Of a DNA stretch of 12,112 bases, positions 8,250-12,112 are shown one piece after another. The notes below the pieces were generated by a model. It ran no database searches. It saw nothing but the letters and a program-made list of their open reading frames with translations, and had not been told where the DNA came from. The position numbers were made by a program, and so were the translations under genes. The DNA is from CAYGXH01 sp964354485 (GTDB lineage: Bacteria > Bacteroidota > Ignavibacteria > UBA10030 > SZUA-254). Location of the stretch: positions 1-12,112 of the forward strand of contig CAYGZY010000249.1 in NCBI GenBank assembly GCA_964354485.1. The letters are read 5' to 3'. How positions within the stretch are numbered: the stretch's first letter is position 1; every line of letters starts with the position of its first letter.

Positions 8250-9416
8250 ATGACAGAGAAAGAATCAAAAAAAGTCATACGCACTTTCTCTCTCGCATCG
8301 TTTCTGAACGACTTTGGTTCCGATATCATCTATCCTGTCTGGCCTCTCTTTGTTACTTCGATCCTTGGTGCAAATATGGCAGTTCTCGGATTCATCGACG
8401 GACTCGGGGAAGCTGTTGTTTCAATATCCCAGGCGGCCTCAGGATACCTTGCAGATAGATTTCGAAAGAGAAAGATTTTCATCTGGGCGGGATATCTTTT
8501 CGGTGCATTTTCACGTATAGGGTATGCATTATCGGCATCGTGGCATCACCTTATTCCGTTTCGTATACTCGACCGCATGGGAAAAATCCGCAGCGCACCT
8601 CGCGATGCTATCGTGGCGGATATATCAACCGACGAAAACAGGGGAAAAAAATTTGGTCTCCTTCGCGCTATGGATAATCTGGGCGCCGTCTGCGGCATAT
8701 TATTCTGCATCATATTTTTTAACCTCGGATACAAAACACTCTTCCTCATTGCCGCTGTCCCCTCCCTCATCGGGGCCGTTATAATCTTGTTTTCCATTAA
8801 AGAAAAAAGAGATCCAACAACCACAATCTTCAAGGGGTTGTCTGTACGCGATCTCGGCAGGGACTTCTGGATTTTTCTTATACTTAGTTCTATCTTCTCT
8901 CTTGGCGCTTTTAGTTATAGCTTCCTCCTTTTATACGCAAATGCTTCCGGTATCAAACAATCTTCCATACCGGTGCTCTACCTCGTGTTTACCGCCTGTG
9001 CGGCCGCGGGATCTTACTCTTTTGGGAAACTATCGGATCGACTCGGGCGAAAAACAGTAATATTATTTTCATTTCTTCTCTGGATTGCAGTTACAGCCGG
9101 ATTTCTCTTCATACGTACTTATATCGGCATAGTTGTTATCTTCATTCTGTACGGATTGCATAAAGCGGCTATCGAACCGGTTCAGAAAACACTTGTTGCC
9201 GAACTCGCGCCTCCAGCTTACAGATCGAGTTCGCTCGGCGCTTTTCAGATGATCATCGGCATATGCGCACTCCCTTCCTCCCTGCTTGCCGGCATCTTGT
9301 GGGAAAACGTAAACATGTTCGCCCCTCTCTATCTCTCGCTTGCGCTCACGGCCATTTCAACTGTCATGCTCTTCTTTCTTAAAGAAAAAAACAAAGGCAA
9401 TAATAATGGAAAATAA
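8250..9416 (+). CDS. Major facilitator superfamily transporter
   Basis: This 388-residue inner-membrane protein has about twelve hydrophobic segments and a repeated MFS motif A in both halves (GYLADRFRKRK at 65-75 and GKLSDRLGRK at 259-268). The loop DRMGKIRSAPRDAIVADI followed by RGKKFGLLRAMD is characteristic of a subgroup of bacterial MFS proteins usually annotated only as MFS transporter. The substrate is unknown. It starts 29 nt after the SagB-like gene with no obvious Shine-Dalgarno sequence, and its last 11 bases overlap hypE. Close packing between an oxidoreductase and hypE suggests a shared transcript. Export of a small molecule made or modified by the neighbouring reductases is one possibility, but this is inference from position only. 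Confidence 0.92.
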   Translation: MTEKESKKVIRTFSLASFLNDFGSDIIYPVWPLFVTSILGANMAVLGFIDGLGEAVVSISQAASGYLADRFRKRKIFIWAGYLFGAFSRIGYALSASWHHLIPFRILDRMGKIRSAPRDAIVADISTDENRGKKFGLLRAMDNLGAVCGILFCIIFFNLGYKTLFLIAAVPSLIGAVIILFSIKEKRDPTTTIFKGLSVRDLGRDFWIFLILSSIFSLGAFSYSFLLLYANASGIKQSSIPVLYLVFTACAAAGSYSFGKLSDRLGRKTVILFSFLLWIAVTAGFLFIRTYIGIVVIFILYGLHKAAIEPVQKTLVAELAPPAYRSSSLGAFQMIIGICALPSSLLAGILWENVNMFAPLYLSLALTAISTVMLFFLKEKNKGNNNGK

Positions 9417-10473
9417 TTCGACTTCAAATTCGTATAAAGGACTCGCATGTCCGATCCCGATCTCCGAATACCCCACCATCACGCTAGCTCACGGCGGAGG
9501 CGGAAAGCTGTCACATCAGCTCATCGAAAAACTCTTCGTGCCGCAATTTCACAATGAGTATCTGAACAGACTCCACGACGGAGCTGTTATCGACGTTGAA
9601 CACGGCAGAATAGCCTTCTCCACGGATTCCTACGTGGTCGATCCGATTATTTTCCCGGGTGGCGACATCGGTAAACTTGCAGTTACGGGAACGATCAATG
9701 ATCTCGCTATGTGCGGGGCACATCCGCTATATCTCTCCGCAGGATTAATTATTGAGGAGGGATTTCCGATGGAAGAATTGTGGAAAATCATCCTGACAAT
9801 GAAGCGTGCCGCAGACGAATCGGGAGTCCGGATTATCACCGGTGACACAAAAGTGGTCGACCATGGAAAAGCAGATAAAATATTTATAAACACATCCGGC
9901 ATCGGCATTATCCCGGACGGCGTTAACATTGATCCCCAAAGAGCTACTGTCGGCGATAAAATCATTCTTAGTGGTTCAATCGCCGAACACGGAATAGCCA
10001 TCATGTCACAGAGGGAGGGATTGGCTTTCGAAACTCCTGTCAATAGCGACTGTGCCGCACTGGATAAACTCGTTCACAAAATGCTAAACACAAGCAAAGG
10101 AATACACGTCCTTCGTGATCCGACCAGGGGTGGACTAGCGAGTGCCCTTATCGAGGTTGCGCAGAAAGCGAACAAGGGAATCTGGATTGAAGAAACAGCT
10201 ATTCCAGTCCAGGAAGCCGTCAAGGGAGCGTGCGAACTTCTCGGGCTTGATCCTTTATATGTAGCGAATGAAGGGAAGCTGGTTGCATTTGTAGCGCCGC
10301 AGGACGCCGTGAAAGTTTTATCCTGCATGAAATCGCATCCTCTTGGAAAGAATGCTGTTATTATTGGTGAAGTAGTAGATGATCACCCGGGATTTGTCGT
10401 GATGCAAAGCAGTATCGGTGGAAAGCGTATAGTCGATATGCTGTCGGGCGAACAGCTGCCAAGAATCTGCTGA
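9406..10473 (+). CDS. hypE: HypE, carbamoyl dehydratase for hydrogenase cyanide ligands
   Basis: HypE accepts a carbamoyl group from HypF on its C-terminal cysteine, dehydrates it with ATP to a thiocyanate, and hands cyanide to the iron on HypC-HypD. The 355-residue protein is complete. It has LAHGGGGK (28-34), FSTDSYVVDPIIFPGGDIGKLA (ATP-binding PurM-like fold, 71-92), GDTKVVDHGK (146-155), LRDPTRGG (236-243) and, decisively, the terminal PRIC with C355 as the carbamoylated residue. The start is ATG 9406, preceded by AAAGG at 9393-9397 with 8-nt spacing; the frame is open upstream to 9340, but that part lies inside the transporter gene. It overlaps the transporter stop by 11 bases. HypF, HypC, HypA and HypB are not in the window; at least HypC and HypF must lie elsewhere. 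Confidence 0.97.
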   Translation: MENNSTSNSYKGLACPIPISEYPTITLAHGGGGKLSHQLIEKLFVPQFHNEYLNRLHDGAVIDVEHGRIAFSTDSYVVDPIIFPGGDIGKLAVTGTINDLAMCGAHPLYLSAGLIIEEGFPMEELWKIILTMKRAADESGVRIITGDTKVVDHGKADKIFINTSGIGIIPDGVNIDPQRATVGDKIILSGSIAEHGIAIMSQREGLAFETPVNSDCAALDKLVHKMLNTSKGIHVLRDPTRGGLASALIEVAQKANKGIWIEETAIPVQEAVKGACELLGLDPLYVANEGKLVAFVAPQDAVKVLSCMKSHPLGKNAVIIGEVVDDHPGFVVMQSSIGGKRIVDMLSGEQLPRIC

Positions 10474-10477
10474 GAAA

Positions 10478-10548
10478 ACCTTGCGAAGGCATGCCCTGAA
10501 CGAAGTGAAGGGTCTGTTAAGCTTAAGCAGAGTTAACCTTCGCAAGGT
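10478..10548. repeat. Composite inverted repeat between hypE and the convergent T9SS-tail ORF
   Basis: ACCTTGCGAAGG (10478-10489) and CCTTCGCAAGGT (10537-10548) are exact 12-base inverted copies 47 nt apart; each arm is itself nearly palindromic. Inside lies CCCTGAACGAAGTGAAGGG (10494-10512), where CCCT/AGGG pair and a tandem G-A mismatch would precede a short AC/GT stem, followed by TTAAGC repeated in tandem. The element fills the 79-nt space between two convergent reading frames. It could fold as a transcription barrier, but no T-run follows on either strand. It resembles the short palindromic repeats dispersed in many bacterial genomes; copy number cannot be judged here. Confidence 0.75.
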
Positions 10549-10552
10549 AAGC

Positions 10553-10903
10553 TTATCTTACCAGCGACATTTTCTTCACCAGTCTATGATACGAGCCAAC
10601 GATTAGTTCGTAGTAGTAAATTCCGTCGGGAAGACCGCCGCTGGTGAACTCGACATCGTAGTATCCGGGCGGACGTTGATCATTGATGAGCGTAGATATT
10701 TCATTTTTATCAGAGTTGTAAATTTTCAGTGTAACATGTTGAAATTGATTGTCTGTACGCGGAGGGACCGGTATCGTGAACGATATGAAAGTTGTTGCAG
10801 TAAATGGATTTGGATAATTCTGGAAAAGGTATACTTCGCGGGAAGTATCGAAGGTTTCCTTCTCCGAATCCATTGTTGGAATCAGATTCCTTTCAGATTT
10901 CAT
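10553..10903 (-). pseudogene. Orphan type IX secretion C-terminal sorting domain (probable remnant)
   Basis: The reverse-strand frame encodes 116 residues, nearly all of which form a T9SS type A sorting domain: VYLFQNYPNPFTATTFISFTI (residues 24-44), VTLKIYNSDKNEISTLIND, GYYDVEF, GLPDGIYYYELIVG and the final KKMSLVR. Such domains sit at the extreme C-terminus of large secreted proteins of the Bacteroidota/Chlorobiota/Ignavibacteria group and direct cleavage and surface attachment. Here there is no cargo domain and no signal peptide. A stop codon lies three codons upstream of the ATG at 10901-10903. The protein therefore could not enter the periplasm by the usual Sec route, and a truncated relic is most likely. 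A GGAG about 10 nt before the ATG leaves open that a short cytoplasmic product is made. Confidence 0.7.
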
Positions 10904-11112
10904 CGAGACTCACTCCGGTCAACGCTCATGATTCGGTGCAATGAACGACAATAGTAGAGATGCAACTCGTCGCTTTTCCCTCAATGACATTAAAATTGCT
11001 CAACTATTTAGATGAACCCTTTATTATTACTTATACGTGAAATACAGAAAAATAGTTAGGGTAACGTAAAGAAAAATACCCGGGAAGCATTGATAACAAA
11101 GAAAGTACTGCA
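10904..11112. other. Gene-free segment upstream of the T9SS-tail ORF; possible degenerate interspersed repeat
   Basis: Together with the elements up to the tRNA this is 321 nt without a recognisable gene. On the reverse strand, the stretch at about 10900-10990 contains TGTCATTGAGGG followed by AAGCGACGAGTTGCATCTCT and, further on, ACCGGAGTGAGTCTCG. From memory these resemble the short noncoding repeats scattered in many environmental bacterial genomes, here diverged. GGGTA/TACCC arms around 11058-11080 could form a weak hairpin. The rest is AT-rich with no start codon plus ribosome site leading to an open frame. Confidence 0.4.
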
Positions 11113-11141
11113 TTGGAAAAGAGCAGAAAATTCATTACAAT
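11113..11141 (+). promoter_or_regulatory. Sigma70-like promoter upstream of tRNA-Leu, -10 inside a dyad
   Basis: TTGGAA (11113-11118) and TACAAT (11136-11141) are separated by 17 nt and match the -35 and -10 consensus at 4/6 and 5/6 positions. The -10 box is the left arm of the perfect dyad TACAAT-TAT-ATTGTA (11136-11150), so a symmetric protein could cover the -10 and start site. The expected start is near 11148, about 77 nt before the tRNA. Confidence 0.5.
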
Positions 11142-11162
11142 TATATTGTATCATAGCTTAAA

Positions 11163-11209
11163 AACCTCAACGACGGCGTATTAAAGCCGTTTTTTCTTAT
11201 GTTGAGGTT
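11163..11209. terminator. Nested hairpin with T-runs on both strands
   Basis: The inner stem ACGGC (11173-11177)/GCCGT (11186-11190) with an 8-nt loop runs directly into six Ts (11190-11195), a forward intrinsic-terminator shape. The outer stem AACCTCAAC (11163-11171)/GTTGAGGTT (11201-11209) is an exact 9-bp pairing enclosing it; on the reverse strand this stem is followed by five Ts. It lies between the predicted promoter and the tRNA, so it may be an attenuator, the end of a tiny transcript, or a two-way insulator. Confidence 0.6.
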
Positions 11210-11224
11210 CGAGTTATAGAGAAC

Positions 11225-11308
11225 GCCCGGATGGCGGAATTGGCAGACGCGCTAGATTCAGGGTCTAGTGGCCGCAAGGTCGTACAGGTTCAAGTCCTGC
11301 TCCGGGCA
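11225..11308 (+). tRNA. tRNA-Leu (anticodon CAG)
   Basis: This is a class II tRNA of 84 nt. The acceptor stem GCCCGGA (11225-11231) pairs with TCCGGGC (11301-11307), and discriminator A is at 11308. The D-loop region has GGCGGAATTGGCAGACGC. The anticodon stem CTAGA/TCTAG holds the loop TTCAGGG with CAG at 11259-11261. The long variable arm GGCC-GCAA-GGTC is typical of leucine tRNA, and the T-loop is TTCAAGT. The first pair of the T-stem appears to be an A-C mismatch (11285 approximately, against 11300). The 3' CCA is not encoded (ACT follows). It reads codon CUG. Confidence 0.97.
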
Positions 11309-11356
11309 CTGACGGAAAGTTTCTTTTTTAGTTGTTTTTAATAGTTGTAAATTAGG

Positions 11357-11380
11357 CAGGATTAATAGTCCTGTTTTTTT
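11357..11380 (+). terminator. Intrinsic terminator after tRNA-Leu
   Basis: CAGGA (11357-11361) and TCCTG (11369-11373) form a 5-bp stem with a 7-nt loop, followed immediately by seven Ts (11374-11380). It lies 48 nt past the tRNA end and should end its transcript. Confidence 0.8.
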
Positions 11381-11537
11381 GTTACCCAATTGTAACTCCA
11401 TAAAATAATTTAATACAAAGACTTGACATAAGAAACGTTAATTAATCTTTTTGTTTGGAGGGTAGAATATCATTACATTTCTAAGAGCTTTTCATAAATA
11501 GACTTTTCTGATTAGAGAATCATATCGAGGGAATGGT
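11381..11537 (+). other. AT-rich leader of the secreted-protein pair; weak promoter candidates
   Basis: A perfect TTGACA (-35 type) is at 11423-11428, but no good -10 lies 16-18 nt downstream; TAATCT at 11443 is only 14 nt away. TAGAAT (11463-11468) would fit as a -10 but lacks a -35. A strong GGAGGG at 11457-11462 has no start codon within range and appears unused. GAGGGA just before ATG 11538 is the functional ribosome site. Confidence 0.35.
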
Positions 11538-11897
11538 ATGAAACATATTGGGTGGTATATATCATTAATAATTCTTTTCTGTAATCTTGCTCTTACACAA
11601 GAACAATCCAAGAATGATATAACTGTCTATGTAACCAAGTCAGGTAAAAAATATCATACTGAAGATTGTAGGTATTTAAAAAATAAGATACCAATTAAAT
11701 TATCAGAGGCAATTCAAAAATATTCTCCCTGTTTAGTATGTAAACCTCCAACCATAGAAAAAAAGAGTTCAATAAAATCTAAATCACCATTAAAAGAATC
11801 TACTTCTGGAAGGTGTCAAGCAACTACAAAAAAGGGAAAACAGTGTAGTAGACAAGTTGCTCCAGGGTCGATATATTGTTGGCAGCATAAAAAATAG
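11538..11897 (+). CDS. Small secreted protein with two cysteine/histidine modules
   Basis: The 119-residue product starts with a signal peptide (hydrophobic 6-19, cleavage probably near LALT-QEQ), so it should leave the cytoplasm. Module one (28-71) reads VYVTKSGKKYHTEDCRYL ... SPCLVCKP, with H40, C44, C65 and C68 as likely metal ligands; this YHxxxCxxL...CxxC pattern is widespread in small secreted or nuclease-linked bacterial proteins. A Lys/Ser-rich linker (72-90) leads to module two (91-119), RCQATTKKGKQCSRQV ... YCWQH, with C93, C103, C114 and H117. I recognise both patterns but know of no experimentally defined function. GAGGGA ends 6 nt before the ATG, a strong ribosome site. Base composition is far more AT-rich than the genes before 10473, consistent with transfer. 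Confidence 0.88.
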   Translation: MKHIGWYISLIILFCNLALTQEQSKNDITVYVTKSGKKYHTEDCRYLKNKIPIKLSEAIQKYSPCLVCKPPTIEKKSSIKSKSPLKESTSGRCQATTKKGKQCSRQVAPGSIYCWQHKK

Positions 11898-11911
11898 AGG
11901 AGATTTATTAG

Positions 11912-12112
11912 ATGAGAAGGCATATAGTTGTCACAGTATTAATAATTGCTACATTTCTTACTTCACTAAATCATGTATATGGACAAAGGATTTCAACGAG
12001 TGGTATGGAAAAGAAGTTGCCAAATTATTTAAATTTAATTATTAATCTTCAACCCATATGTGATAAAGATGAAGCTGATAAGATTGGGATTAAAAAAGAA
12101 AATATTCAAACA
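11912..12112 (+). CDS. Secreted hypothetical protein, 3' end beyond window
   Basis: The ATG at 11912 opens a frame of 67 codons that stays open to the last base. It begins with a clear signal peptide (MRRHIVVTVLIIATFLTSLN, then HVYGQ) and continues with SGMEKKLPNYLNLIINLQPICDKDEADKIGIKKENIQT. AGAGGAG (11896-11902) lies 9 nt upstream and overlaps the stop of the preceding gene, giving a 14-nt intergenic gap, so the two are almost certainly one operon. The mature part has no motif I can assign with confidence. The gene is AT-rich like its neighbour. Another forward frame across the same bases (11857-12045) has no ribosome site or signal peptide and is not the gene. Confidence 0.82.
   Translation, partial: MRRHIVVTVLIIATFLTSLNHVYGQRISTSGMEKKLPNYLNLIINLQPICDKDEADKIGIKKENIQT

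Noticed and set aside
9340..9405. Upstream extension of hypE to ATG 9340
   Set aside because: The added residues lie within the last transporter helix region and are not HypE-like; ATG 9406 has AAAGG at proper spacing.
11457..11500. GGAGGG as ribosome site of a short upstream gene
   Set aside because: No ATG, GTG or TTG at usable distance leads to an open frame.
11857..12045. 62-residue forward open frame near the right edge
   Set aside because: It overlaps the Cys/His gene end and the signal-peptide gene at 11912; no ribosome site or motif.
1..12112. CRISPR array, transposase or integrase
   Set aside because: No regularly spaced repeats and no recombinase-like frame were found on either strand.

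Overview
The window looks like a chromosomal stretch from a bacterium of the Bacteroidota/Chlorobiota/Ignavibacteria-type (FCB) assemblage. The main clues are a C-terminal type IX secretion sorting tail (FQNYPNPF ... GIYYYEL ... KKM), a giant extracytoplasmic beta-propeller sensor of the kind abundant in that group, and several genes with little or no Shine-Dalgarno sequence. This assignment is an inference; no taxonomic search was possible.

Region 1 (1-10473) is a single left-to-right gene run with G+C near one half by eye. It opens with the 3' part of hypD and closes with a complete hypE. These are two partners in building the Fe(CN)2CO centre of [NiFe] hydrogenases and normally sit side by side. 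Between them lie five genes: a periplasmic propeller/double-PAS sensor with no kinase, ending in a four-cysteine module; a multi-PAS hybrid histidine kinase with receivers at both ends (the N-terminal one degenerate); an aldo/keto reductase whose start overlaps the kinase stop; a stand-alone SagB-type FMN oxidoreductase; and an MFS transporter that overlaps hypE by 11 bases. Spacing is 34 nt, 72 nt, -4, 106, 29 and -11 nt, so most could be co-transcribed. A plausible reading is that a signal-transduction and redox cassette sits inside a hydrogenase-maturation operon, but what the sensors detect cannot be read from the sequence.

Region 2 (10474-11224) is a boundary zone. It holds a composite inverted repeat, a reverse-strand orphan T9SS sorting tail with no secreted body and no signal peptide, a possible degenerate interspersed repeat, a sigma70-like promoter whose -10 lies in a perfect dyad, and a nested hairpin with T-runs usable on both strands.

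Region 3 (11225-12112) begins with tRNA-Leu(CAG) and its terminator. It then becomes strikingly AT-rich (about 30% G+C by eye) and carries two small secreted-protein genes in tandem: a two-module Cys/His protein and a second gene that runs off the window. The drop in G+C directly after a tRNA gene is what one expects at the edge of an acquired island, although no integrase or att duplication lies inside the window.
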